NCBI RefSeq assembly: GCF_045679555.1
Contig: NC_092089.1
Coordinates: 4,248,540-4,312,539 of the forward strand
Direction of reading: 5' to 3'
Length of the DNA stretch: 64,000 nucleotides
DNA from: Salvelinus alpinus
Lineage: Eukaryota; Chordata; Actinopteri; Salmoniformes; Salmonidae
Shown here piece by piece: positions 33,420 to 45,626 of the stretch. The stretch's first letter is position 1; every line of letters begins with the position of its first letter. The translations under genes were made by a program, and so were the position numbers. The notes under the pieces were generated by a model. The model ran no database searches, was not told where the DNA came from, and worked only from the letters and a program-made list of their open reading frames with translations.

Positions 33420-33645
33420 CCCCAGTCCAACCTATTTGGACTTATGTTGATCAGCTTTAATTACTCCTTGTCCTTGGCTACATAACCTCTCATCCCCAGT
33501 CCAACCTATTTGGACGTATGTTGATCAGCTTTAATTACTCCTTGTCCTTGGCTACATAACCTCTCATCCCCAGTCCAACCTATTTGGACGTATGTTGATC
33601 AGCTTTAATTACTCCTTGTCCTTGGCTACATAACCTCTCATCCCT
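33420..33645. repeat. 74-bp repeat, three copies, within the LTR-like insert
   Basis: Three tandem copies of a 74-bp unit containing 'cccagtccaacctatttgga' and 'cttgtccttggctacataac'; the first differs at one base (actt for acgt). Confidence 0.92.
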
Positions 33646-33711
33646 AATGGTTAAGTTTCCGGGTAGAATTATTTAGTCATTTTTCTTCAACCTTTATAAA
33701 TTCCTTTAACA

Positions 33712-33740
33712 GAAACCTGAGAGCTTCCCATTGAGCAACC
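33712..33740. repeat. 51-bp minisatellite, right remnant
   Basis: Starts with the GAAAC target duplicate, then 'ctgagagcttcccattga', completing the copy cut at 32,643. Confidence 0.85.
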
Positions 33741-33837
33741 CAGAACAATGTGTAACACAGTAGTGATCCTACCTGTGAAGGAATATGGACTGGGATATAG
33801 AAAGAATGAATTACGATTCAGTTTAAATTAATGTAGC

Positions 33838-36800
33838 AGCAATCACCATACATACAGAGGGAATCACACAGCAATCCCCATAAATACAGAGGGAATCACA
33901 CAGCAATCACCATACATGCAGAGGGAATCACACAGCAATCACCATACATGCAGAGGGAATCACACAGCAATCACCATACATGCAGAGGGAATCACACAGC
34001 AATCACCATACATACAGAGGGAATCACACAGCAATCACCATACATGCAGAGGGAATCACACAGCAATCAGCATACATACAGAGGGAATCACACAGCAATC
34101 AGCATACATACAGAGGGAATCACACAGCAATCAGCATACATACAGAGGGAATCACACAGCAATCAGCATACATACAGAGGGAATCACACAGCAATCAGCA
34201 TACATACAGAGGGAATCACACAGCAATCAGCATACATACAGAGGGAATCACACAGCAATCAGCATACATACAGAGGGAATCACACAGCAATCACCATACA
34301 TACAGAGGGAATCACACAGCAATCACCATACATACAGAGGGAATCACACAGCAATCACCATACATACAGAGGGAATCACACAGCAATCACCATACATACA
34401 GAGGAAATCACACAGCAATCACCATACATACAGAGGGAATCACACAGCAATCACCATACATACAGAGGGAATCACACAGCAATCACCATACATACAGAGG
34501 GAATCACACAGCAATCACCATACATACAGAGGGAATCACACAGCAATCACCATACATACAGAGGGAATCACACAGCAATCACCATACATACAGAGGGAAT
34601 CACACAGCAATCACCATACATACAGAGGAAATCACACAGCAATCAGCATACATACAGAGGAAATCCCACAGCAATCAGCATACATACAGAGGGATTCACA
34701 CAGCAATCACCATACATACAGAGGGAATCACACAGCAATCACCATACATACAGAGGAAATCCCACAGCAATCAGCATACATACAGAGGGAATCACACAGC
34801 AATCACCATACATGCAGAGGGAATCACACAGCAATCACCACACATACAGAGGGAATCACACAGCAATCACCATACATACAGAGGGAATCACACAGCAATC
34901 ACCATACATACAGAGGGAATCACACAGCAATCACCACACATACAGAGGGAATCACACAGCAATCACCATACATACAGAGGGAATCATACAGCAATCACCA
35001 CACATACAGAGGGAATCACACAGCAATCACCATACATACAGAGGGAATCACACAGCAATCACCATACATACAGAGGGAATCACACAGCAATCACCATACA
35101 TACAGAGGGAATCACACAGCAATCACCATACATGCAGAGGGAATCACACAGCAATCACCATACATACAGAGGGAATCACACAGCAATCACCATACATACA
35201 GAGGAAATCACACAGCAATCACTATACATACAGAGGGAATCACACAGCAATCACCATACATGCAGAGGGAATCACACAGCAATCACCATACATACAGAGG
35301 GAATCACACAGCAATCACCATACATACAGAGGAAATCACACAGCAATCACCATACATACAGAGGAAATCACACAGCAATCACCATACATACAGAGGAAAT
35401 CACACAGCAATCACCATACATACAGAGGGAATCACACAGCAATCACCATACATACAGAGGAAATCACACAGCAATCACCATACATACAGAGGGAATCACA
35501 CAGCAATCACCATACATACAGAGGAAATCACACAGCAATCACCATACATACAGAGGAAATCACACAGCAATCACCATACATGCAGAGGGAATCACACAGC
35601 AATCACCATACATGCAGAGGGAATCACACAGCAATCACCATACATACAGAGGAAATCACACAGCAATCACCATACATACAGAGGAAATCACACAGCAATC
35701 ACCATACATGCAGAGGGAATCACACAGCAATCACCATACATGCAGAGGAAATCACACAGCAATCACCATACATGCAGAGGGAATCACACAGCAATCACCA
35801 TACATACAGAGGAAATCCCACAGCAATCACCATACATACAGAGGGAATCACACAGCAATCAGCATACATACAGAGGGAATCACACAGCAATCACCATACA
35901 TACAGAGGAAATCACACAGCAATCACCATACATACAGAGGAAATCACACAGCAATCACCATACATGCAGAGGGAATCACACAGCAATCACCATACATGCA
36001 GAGGAAATCACACAGCAATCACCATACATGCAGAGGGAATCACACAGCAATCACCATACATACAGAGGAAATCCCACAGCAATCACCATACATACAGAGG
36101 GAATCACACAGCAATCAGCATACATACAGAGGGAATCACACAGCAATCACCATACATACAGAGGAAATCACACAGCAATCACCATACATACAGAGGGAAT
36201 CACACAGCAATCACCATACATACAGAGGGAATCACACAGCAATCACCATACATACAGAGGGAATCACACAGCAATCACCATACATACAGAGGGAATCACA
36301 CAGCAATCACCATACATACAGAGGGAATCACACAGCAATCACCATACATGCAGAGGGAATCACACAGCAATCACCATACATACAGAGGGAATCACACAGC
36401 AATCACCATACATACAGAGGGAATCACACAGCAATCACCATACATACAGAGGGAATCCCACAGCAATCACCATACATGCAGAGGGAATCACACAGCAATC
36501 ACCATACATGCAGAGGGAATCACACAGCAATCACCATACATACAGAGGGAATCACACAGCAATCACCATACATACAGAGGGAATCACACAGCAATCAGCA
36601 TACATACAGAGGGAATCACACAGCAATCACCATACATACAGAGGGAATCACACAGCAATCAGCATACATACAGAGGGAATCACACAGCAATCACCATACA
36701 TACAGAGGGAATCACACAGCAATCACCATACATACAGAGGGAATCACACAGCAATCACCATACATACAGAGGGAATCACACAGCAATCACCATACATGCA

Positions 36801-39755
36801 GAGGGAATCACACAGCAATCACCATACATACAGAGGGAATCACACAGCAATCACCATACATACAGAGGGAATCACACAGCAATCACCATACATACAGAGG
36901 GAATCACACAGCAATCACCATACATACAGAGGGAATCACACAGCAATCACCATACATACAGAGGGAATCACACAGCAATCACCATACATACAGAGGGAAT
37001 CCCACAGCAATCACCATACATACAGAGGGAATCCCACAGCAATCACCATACATACAGAGGGAATCCCACAGCAATCACCATACATACAGAGGGAATCCCA
37101 CAGCAATCACCATACATACAGAGGGAATCCCACAGCAATCACCATACATACAGAGGGAATCCCACAGCAATCACCATACATACAGAGGGAATCACACAGC
37201 AATCACCATACATACAGAGGGAATCACACAGCAATCACCATACATACAGAGGGAATCACACAGCAATCACCATACATACAGAGGGAATCACACAGCAATC
37301 ACCATACATACAGAGGGAATCACACAGCAATCACCATACATACAGAGGGAATCACACAGCAATCACCATACATACAGAGGGAATCACACAGCAATCACCA
37401 TACATACAGAGGGAATCACACAGCAATCACCATACATACAGAGGGAATCACACAGCAATCACCATACATACAGAGGGAATCACACAGCAATCACCATACA
37501 TACAGAGGGAATCACACAGCAATCACCATACATACAGAGGGAATCACACAGCAATCACCATACATACAGAGGGAATCACACAGCAATCACCATACATGCA
37601 GAGGGAATCACACAGCAATCACCATACATGCAGAGGGAATCACACAGCAATCAGCATACATACAGAGGGAATCACACAGCAATCAGCATACATGCAGAGG
37701 GAATCACACAGCAATCACCATACATACAGAGGGAATCACACAGCAATCACCATACATACAGAGGGAATCACACAGCAATCACCATACATACAGAGGGAAT
37801 CACACAGCAATCACCATACATACAGAGGGAATCACACAGCAATCACCATACATACAGAGGGAATCACACAGCAATCACCATACATACAGAGGGAATCACA
37901 CAGCAATCACCATACATACAGAGGGAATCACACAGCAATCACCATACATACAGAGGGAATCACACAGCAATCACCATACATACAGAGGGAATCACACAGC
38001 AATCACCATACATACAGAGGGAATCACACAGCAATCACCATACATACAGAGGGAATCACACAGCAATCACCATGCATACAGAGGGAATCACACAGCAATC
38101 ACCATACATGCAGAGGGAATCACACAGCAATCACCATACATGCAGAGGGAATCACACAGCAATCACCATACATACAGAGGGAATCACACAGCAATCACCA
38201 TACATGCAAAGGGAATCACACAGCAATCACCATACATGCAGAGGGAATCACACAGCAATCACCATACATGCAGAGGGAATCACACAGCAATCACCATACA
38301 TGCAGAGGGAATCACACAGCAATCACCATACATACAGAGGGAATCACACAGCAATCAGCATACATGCAGAGGGAATCACACAGCAATCACCATACATGCA
38401 GAGGGAATCACACAGCAATCACCATACATGCAGAGGGAATCACACAGCAATCACCATACATACAGAGGGAATCACACAGCAATCACCATACATGCAGAGG
38501 GAATCACACAGCAATCACCATACATGCAGAGGGAATCACACAGCAATCACCATACATGCAGAGGGAATCACACAGCAATCACCATACATGCAGAGGGAAT
38601 CACACAGCAATCACCATACATGCAGAGGGAATCACACAGCAATCACCATACATGCAGAGGGAATCACACAGCAATCACCATACATGCAGAGGGAATCACA
38701 CAGCAATCACCATACATACAGAGGGAATCACACAGCAATCACCATACATGCAGAGGGAATCACACAGCAATCACCATACATGCAGAGGGAATCACACAGC
38801 AATCAGCATACATACAGAGGGAATCACACAGCAATCACCATACATGCAGAGGGAATCACACAGCAATCACCATACATGCAGAGGGAATCACACAGCAATC
38901 ACCATACATGCAGAGGGAATCACACAGCAATCACCATACATGCAGAGGGAATCACACAGCAATCACCATACATGCAGAGGGAATCACACAGCAATCACCA
39001 TACATGCAGAGGGAATCACACAGCAATCACCATACATGCAGAGGGAATCACACAGCAATCACCATACATGCAGAGGGAATCACACAGCAATCACCATACA
39101 TACAGAGGGAATCACACAGCAATCAGCATACATACAGAGGGAATCACACAGCAATCAGCATACATGCAGAGGGAATCACACAGCAATCACCATACATGCA
39201 GAGGGAATCACACAGCAATCACCATACATGCAGAGGGAATCACACAGCAATCACCATACATACAGAGGGAATCACACAGCAATCAGCATACATACAGAGG
39301 GAATCACACAGCAATCAGCATACATGCAGAGGGAATCACACAGCAATCACCATACATGCAGAGGGAATCACACAGCAATCACCATACATGCAGAGGGAAT
39401 CACACAGCAATCACCATACATACAGAGGGAATCACACAGCAATCACCATACATACAGAGGGAATCACACAGCAATCAGCATACATGCAGAGGGAATCACA
39501 CAGCAATCACCATACATGCAGAGGGAATCACACAGCAATCACCATACATGCAGAGGGAATCACACAGCAATCACCATACATGCAGAGGGAATCACACAGC
39601 AATCACCATACATGCAGAGGGAATCACACAGCAATCACCATACATACAGAGGGAATCACACAGCAATCACCATACATACAGAGGGAATCACACAGCAATC
39701 ACCATACATACAGAGGAAATCACACAGCAATCACCATACATACAGAGGAAATCAC
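33838..39755. repeat. 32-bp minisatellite (~5.9 kb)
   Basis: About 185 copies of a 32-bp unit containing 'accatacatacagagggaat' and 'cacacagcaatc'. Common variants are catacatgcag, gaggaaatc, cccacagc and aatcagc; they form local runs, such as cccacagc at about 36,995-37,175 and atgcag rising sharply after 38,090. The unit has no stop in any + frame and 32 is not a multiple of 3. All three + frames therefore stay open for about 5.9 kb and code for the same 32-residue period in shifted phase. I regard these ~1,970-residue frames as non-coding. Confidence 0.97.
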
Positions 39756-39759
39756 ACAT

Positions 39760-40136
39760 GTGTCACGCTCTGACCTTAGAGATCCTTTTTATGTCTCTGT
39801 TTTTGGTTTGGTTGGGGCGTGAGTTGGGGTGGGCATTCTATGTTGTGTGTTCTATGTTTTCTATTTCTGTGTGTTTGGCCGGGTGTGGTTCTCAATCAGA
39901 GGCAGCTGTCTATCGTTGTCTCTGATTGAGAACCATACTTAGGTAGCTCTTGCCCACATGGGGTTTTGTGGGTAGTTGTTTTCTGTTTTGTGTGTCTGCA
40001 CCAGACAGAACTGTTTCGGTTCGTTCACTCCCTTTGTTGTTTTTGTTGTTTCAAGTGTTCAGGTTATTTTATTAAATTAAAATGAACATTTACCACGCTG
40101 TGTTTTAGTCACCTTCTTTCCAGGACGATCGTTACA
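39760..40136. mobile_element. LTR-like/TIR-like insertion, ~377 bp
   Basis: Starts (g)TGTCACGCTCTGACC and ends GACGATCGTTACA, giving TG...CA ends and an imperfect 7-bp inverted repeat (TGTCACG against TGTAACG). 'acat' flanks both sides (39,756-39,759 and 40,137-40,140). It contains a perfect 'tctgattgagaacca' inverted pair around 39,890-39,935 and ATTAAA near 40,071. The sequence is a common salmonid interspersed repeat; a solo LTR is the likeliest class. Confidence 0.6.
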
Positions 40137-40156
40137 ACATTAAAATACAGCATCAC

Positions 40157-41181
40157 AACTGTAAAGCATGGTTGGGTTTCTGTGTGTCTGTTTGGTAGCC
40201 GAGCCTCACCTGTTGAGAGGGTACACCTGTAAAGCATGGTTGGGTTTCTGTGTGTCTGTTTGGTAGCCGAGCCTCACCTGTTGAGAGGGTACACCTGTAA
40301 AGCATGGTTGGGTTTCTGTGTCTCTGTTTGGTAGCCAAGCCTCACCTGTTGAGAGGGTACAACTGTAAAGCATGGTTGGGTTTCTGTGTGTCTGTTTGGT
40401 AGCCAAGCCTCACCTGTTGAGAGGGTACACCTGTAAAGCATGGTTGGGTTTCTGTGTGCCTGTTTGATAGCCAAGCCTCACCTGTTGAGAGGGTACACCT
40501 GTAAAGCATGGTTGGGTTTCTGTGTGCCTGTTTGGTAGCCAAGCCTCACCTGTTGAGAGGGTACACCTGTAAAGCATGGTTGGGTTTCTGTGTGCCTGTT
40601 TGATAGCCAAGCCTCACCTGTTGAGAGGGTACACCTGTAAAGCATGGTTGGGTTTCTGTGTGTCTGTTTGGTAGCCAAGCCTCACCTGTTGAGAGGGTAC
40701 ACCTGTAAAGCATGGTTGTGTTTCTGTGTGTCTGTTTGGTAGCCAAGCCTCACCTGTTGAGAGGGTACACCTGTAACACATGGTTGTGTTTCTGTGTGTC
40801 TGTTTGGTAGCCAAGCCTCACCTGTTGAGAGGGTACACCTGTAAAGCATGGTTGGGTTTCTGTGTGTCTGTTTGGTAGCCAAGCCTCACCTGTTGAGAGG
40901 GTACACCTGTAAAGCATGGTTGGGTTTCTGTGTGCCTGTTTGGTAGCCAAGCCTCACCTGTTGAGAGGGTACAACTGTAACACATGGTTGTGTTTCTGTG
41001 TGTCTGTTTGGTAGCCAAGCCTCACCTGTTGAGAGGGTACACCTGTAAAGCATGGTTGGGTTTCTGTGTGCCTGTTTGGTAGCCAAGCCTCACCTGTTGA
41101 GAGGGTACAACTGTAAAGCATGGTTGGGTTTCTGTGTGCCTGTTTGGTAGCCAAGCCTCACCTGTTGAGAGGGTACAACTG
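40157..41181. repeat. 68-bp minisatellite
   Basis: About 15 copies of a 68-bp unit containing 'ctgtaaagcatggttgggtt' and 'agcctcacctgttgagaggg'. 68 is not a multiple of 3, which yields the staircase of equal 66-residue minus-strand frames; none is a gene. Confidence 0.96.
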
Positions 41182-41271
41182 ACACACCAGCACACCACTC
41201 AAACACACATTCCTGTCCCACTCTCACTTCACACTCTAGTCGTTACCTGTCAAACAGGAAGTAGTAAACAC

Positions 41272-41294
41272 ACCGTGTGTGTGTGTGTGTGTGT
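41272..41294. repeat. GT microsatellite
   Basis: About eleven tandem GT dinucleotides following 'acaccgt'. Confidence 0.9.
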
Positions 41295-41339
41295 TTCCTG
41301 GTAATGTCCAGACACGAAACTGGTTCCCATGAAATACCT

Positions 41340-42400
41340 GGAATACAACACACCTTTATCTGTGATAAAAACACACATTTCACCTTTATCTGTTATAACA
41401 CACATTTCACCTTTATCTGTGATAACAACACACCTTTCACCTTTATGTGTGATAACAACACACCTTTCACCTTTATCTGTTATAACAACACACCTTTCAC
41501 CTTTATGTGTGATAACACACCTTTCACCTTTATCTGTTATAACAACACCTTTCACCTTTATCTGTTATAACAACACACCTTTCACCTTTATCTGTTATAA
41601 CACACCTTTCACCTTTATCTGTTATAACACACCTTTCACCTTTATCTGTTATAACACACCTTTCACCTTTATCTGTTATAACACACCTTTCACCTTTATC
41701 TGTTATAACACACCTTTCACCTGTATCTGTTATAACAACACACCTTTCACCTTTATCTGTTATAACACACCTTTCACCTTTATCTGCTATAACAACACAC
41801 CTTTCACCTTTATCTGCTATAACACACCTTTCACCTTTATCTGCTATAACACACCTTTCACCTTTATCTGCTATAACAACACACCTTTCACCTTTATCTG
41901 CTATAACACACCTTTCACCTTTATCTGCTATAACACACCTTTCACCTTTATCTGTTATAACAACACACCTTTCACCTTTATCTGTTATAACACACCTTTC
42001 ACCTTTATCTGCTATAACAACACACCTTTCACCTTTATCTGCTATAACACACCTTTCACCTTTATCTGCTATAACAACACACCTTTCACCTTTATCTGCT
42101 ATAACACACCTTTCACCTTTATCTGCTATAACAACACACCTTTCACCTTTATCTGCTATAACACACCTTTCACCTTTATCTGCTATAACAACACACCTTT
42201 CACCTTTATCTGTTATAACACACCTTTCACATTTATCTGCTATAACAACACACCTTTCACCTTTATCTGCTATAACACACCTTTCACCTTTATCTGCTAT
42301 AACAACACACCTTTCACCTTTATCTGTTATAACAACATTATATCTGTTATAACAACATTATCTGTTATAACAACATTTTATCTGTTATAATAACACTACA
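41340..42400. repeat. 27/30-bp minisatellite
   Basis: About 37 copies of 'cacctttcacctttatctgt' plus 'tataaca', in 27-bp and 30-bp forms that differ by one 'aac'. From about 41,760 to 42,330 the two forms largely alternate, giving a 57-bp higher-order unit. Both lengths are multiples of 3, so a 353-residue frame (periodic NTPFTFICY) stays open; judged spurious. tgttat grades into tgctat in the right half. Confidence 0.95.
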
Positions 42401-42424
42401 CTACTGCTGTAGTCTTTGGTACAG

Positions 42425-42970
42425 TTCCAGACTGCCTAACTGGCTGAGTGACTGGTTGATTGACTGCCTGACTGGCTGCCTAACTGGCTGACTGATGGAC
42501 TGGCTGACTGGCTGACTCTCTGGCTGACTGATGGACTGGCTGACTCTCTGGCTGACTGTCTGACTGCCTAACTGGCTGAGTGACTGGTTGATTGACTGCC
42601 TGACTGGCAGACTGACTGAATGACTGACTGGCTGACTGCCTAACTGGCTGACTGATGGACCGGCTGACTCTCTGGCTGACAGTCTCACTGCCTACCTGGC
42701 TGAGTGACTGGTTGACTGACTGGCAGACTGACTGACTGCCTAACTGGCTGACTGATGGACTGGCTGACTGGCTGACTCTCTGGCTGCCTAACTGGCTGAC
42801 TGATGGACTGGCTGACTCTCTGGCTGACAGTCTCACTGCCTACCTGGCTGAGTGACTGGTTGACTGACTGGCAGACTGACTGGCTGACTGCCTAACTAGC
42901 TGGCTGACTGACTGCCTAACTGGCTAACTAGCTAACTGGTTGACTGACAGACTGGCTGATGGAATGACTT
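42425..42970. repeat. CTGACTGG low-complexity array
   Basis: Irregular tandem array of 'tggctgactg', 'cctaactggctgactgatgg' and 'actctctggctgac' pieces, with a duplicated ~170-bp block (about 42,530-42,700 and 42,690-42,860). No stops on the minus strand gives spurious Ser/Gln-rich frames. Confidence 0.88.
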
Positions 42971-42975
42971 ATTGG

Positions 42976-44496
42976 CTGACAGTGTACAGGGTAGAGTACC
43001 AGGTGGTAGCTGGTTAGTAACAGTGTACAGGGTAGAGTACCAGGTGGTAGCTGGTTAGTAACAGTGTTCAGGGTAGAGTACCAGGTGGTAGCTGGTTAGT
43101 AACAGTGTACAGGGTAGAGTACCAGGTGGTAGCTGGTTAGTAACAGTGTACAGGGTAGAGTACCAGGTGGTAGCTGGTTAGTAACAGTGTACAGGGTAGA
43201 GTACCAGGTGGTAGCTGGTTAGTAACAGTGTACAGGGTAGAGTACCAGGTGGTAGCTGGTTAGTAACAGTGTACAGGGTAGAGTACCAGGTGGCACCTGG
43301 TTAGTAACAGTGTACAGGGTAGAGTACCAGGTGGTAACCGGTAGTAACAGTGTACAGGGTAGAGTACCAGGTGGTAGCTGGTTAGTAACAGTGTACAGGG
43401 TAGAGTACCAGGTGGTAGCTGGTTAGTAACAGTGTGCAGGGTAGAGTACCAGGTGGTAGCTGGTTAGTAACAGTGTACATGGTAGAGTACCAGGTGGTAG
43501 CTGGTTAGTAACAGTGTACAGGGTAGAGTACCAGGTGGTAGCTGGTTAGTAACAGTGTACAGGGTAGAGTACCAGGTGGTAGCTGGTTAGTAACAGTGTA
43601 CAGGGTAGAGTACCAGGTGGTAGCTGGTTAGTAACAGGGTAGAGTACCAGGTGGTAGCTGGTTAGTAACAGTGTACAGGGTAGAGTACCAGGTGGTAGCT
43701 GGTTAGTAACAGTGTTCAGGGTAGAGTACCAGGAGGTAGCTGGTTAGTAACAGTGTTCAGGGTAGAGTACCAGGTGGTAGCTGGTTAGTAACAGTGTTCA
43801 GGGTAGAGTACCAGGTGGTAGCTGGTTAGTAACAGTGTTCAGGGTAGAGTACCAGGTGGTAGCTGGTTAGTAACAGTGTTCAGGGTAGAGTACCAGGTGG
43901 TAGCTGGTTAGTAACAGTGTACAGGGTAGAGTACCAGGTGGTAGCTGGTTAGTAACAGTGTTCAGGGTAGAGTACCAGGTGGTAGCTGGTTAGTAACAGT
44001 GTACAGGGTAGAGTACCAGGTGGTAGCTGGTTAGTAACAGTGTACAGGGTAGAGTACCAGGTGGTAGCTGGTTAGTAACAGTGTACAGGGTAGAGTACCA
44101 GGTGGTAGCTGGTTAGTAACAGTGTACAGGGTAGAGTACCAGGTGGTAGCTGGTTAGTAACAGTGTACAGGGTAGAGTACCAGGTGGTAGCTGGTTAGTA
44201 ACAGTGTTCAGGGTAGAGTACCAGGTGGTAGCTGGTTAGTAACAGTGTTCAGGGTAGAGTACCAGGTGGTAGCTGGTTAGTAACAGTGTACAGGGTAGAG
44301 TACCAGGTGGTAGCCGGTTAGTAACAGTGTACAGGGTAGAGTACCAGGTGGTAACCGGTAGTAACAGTGTTCAGGGTAGAGTACCAGGTGGTAGCTGGTT
44401 AGTAACAGTGTACAGGGTAGAGTACCAGGTGGTAGCTGGTTAGTAACAGTGTACAGGGTAGAGTACCAGGTGGTAGCCGGTTAGTAACAGTGTTCA
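42976..44496. repeat. 41-bp minisatellite upstream of grhl2-like gene
   Basis: About 37 copies of a 41-bp unit containing 'gtacagggtagagtaccagg' and 'tggtagctggttagtaaca'. Variants are gtgttcag, agccggtt and aaccggtagt; one copy is shortened at about 43,640. Nearly every unit holds CAGG-N6-CTGG, fitting the CNRG-N6-CNRG site of the CP2/LSF family, and a CTGGTT half-site. The array ends about 1.1 kb before the start codon. Confidence 0.95.
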
Positions 44497-45606
44497 GGTG
44501 ATTTTGTTTTGTGAACATGTAAAATGACACAACAAACTGTTAAAGGCTGTCATGTCTCAAATAACCAATCAATGATGCTGGTTCAAGGGTGGCTAGACCA
44601 ATCAAAAACTTAATAGACAGAGTTATGGATGGATGCAAGGATTAACCATCCATGATGTAAAAATGATAGTTTTAACCATGTTGAGGCTTTATAGTGTTTG
44701 TTTACATTTACTTTGTTTACAAACGTCGGAGTTAATAAACAAGCTGATATTTTGGGTTCTGATGGTTCTGATGTTTCTGATGGTTCTGATGGTTCTGATG
44801 AGGTACGAGCTGATGAGGCATTTCAAAGTTATTTCTTCAAGAATCAATGGGTACATATCATTAATTCACAAGTCCAAAAAAATGTATGTAGCAACTGCCG
44901 ATTGCCCCTTTAAGGTTACGGTTAGGTTTACAATCACATTTTAAGAAGAGAATTGTGGAAATAAGACGAGCTATATGACTTTGTGTCTGTGGTAACTAGT
45001 GACGACCTCTAACTATCTACCTAGTTTAAATAAAAGTTAAATAAATGTTAAATAAAAGTTAAATCAAATAAATAAAACCTATGCAAAAGTAGTTTATGTC
45101 GCGTGTATTCGCTCGTCAGAAACTAGGAAACTAGGAACTTTCATATTAACTCGTTGAAATATGATCCGGAGTTGCCCGCTTGGGAAGTATTAGAATCAAC
45201 CAATAGGAAACTCTACGCAAATAACTTACGTTAATTTCACCCGGAGGTTCCGAGTTTCCCATAGCACTCAAACGCAGCATTACACACTGCACAAACGTTC
45301 TAATATATGACTTAAATTCTCTGCTACAGTCATTTGCAGCTATACCAATGTGATATGACCGTCTTTCAATCGTTCTTTTGACTCCAGATAGGCTTAATTA
45401 GAAAGGGACTCGTCGACTAATGTACTGGTTTACTGAGCACCAGGGAATGCGCACGTTGCGTAAATCATACAGCCAGCCTTGAACCAAAGGACGCGAAGAC
45501 AGGATCCTGAAATTACCTGTGTGCCAAGTTCATTTGACATCCTTCCTCCGGTGTCTCAGCTACTGAAACTTGAAAGTCCAGTTCCTCAAAGAAAGACCGA
45601 GTGAAA
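44497..45606 (+). promoter_or_regulatory. Presumed 5' flank and 5' UTR of grhl2-like gene
   Basis: Mostly unique sequence between the 41-bp array and the start codon. It holds a 9-bp 'ttctgatgg' repeat (five copies, 44,755-44,802), a CCAAT box at 45,200-45,204 within 'caaccaataggaaac', and a 5' UTR that must end at 45,606. No TATA box at a fitting distance or CpG island was seen, so the transcription start is not placed. An upstream non-coding exon cannot be excluded. Confidence 0.35.
44755..44802. repeat. 9-bp repeat, five copies
   Basis: Tandem 'ggttctgat' units with one 'gtttctgat' variant. The 103- and 71-residue frames across it show no family features. Confidence 0.85.
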
Positions 45607-45626
45607 ATGCCTCAGGAGTTTGACAA
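45607..45626 (+). CDS. grhl2: grhl2-like coding exon 1
   Basis: 20 coding nt, MPQEFD plus two bases of a Lys codon, then the donor GTAAGT at 45,627. The ATG has A at -3 ('gaaaatgc'), a good vertebrate context. The very short first coding exon matches the family's gene structure (vertebrate GRHL2 starts with a comparable MSQESDN peptide). Confidence 0.85.

Larger units (their letters stand above)
32644..33711. mobile_element. Solo-LTR-like insertion, 1,068 bp
   Basis: Begins TGTTGTAG and ends TTTAACA (TG...CA). It is flanked by a perfect 5-bp direct repeat GAAAC (32,639-32,643 and 33,712-33,716). It interrupts a copy of the 51-bp minisatellite, which restores cleanly when the insert is removed. 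These are the hallmarks of a solo LTR. No protein domains are present. TTTATAA occurs at 32,814 on + and TTTATAAAGG on - near 33,700, so orientation is undecided. It contains two internal arrays. Confidence 0.78.

Noticed and set aside
33916..39925. Three overlapping ~1,970-residue open frames on the + strand
   Set aside because: They are the same 32-bp repeat read in three phases; no domain, start context or codon bias supports a protein.
41329..42390. 353-residue frame rich in NTPFTFICY
   Set aside because: 27/30-bp minisatellite in phase with codons; no non-repetitive flank that looks coding.
44633..44944. 103-residue frame upstream of the gene
   Set aside because: Overlaps a 9-bp simple repeat, shows no known motif, and has no splice link to exon 1.
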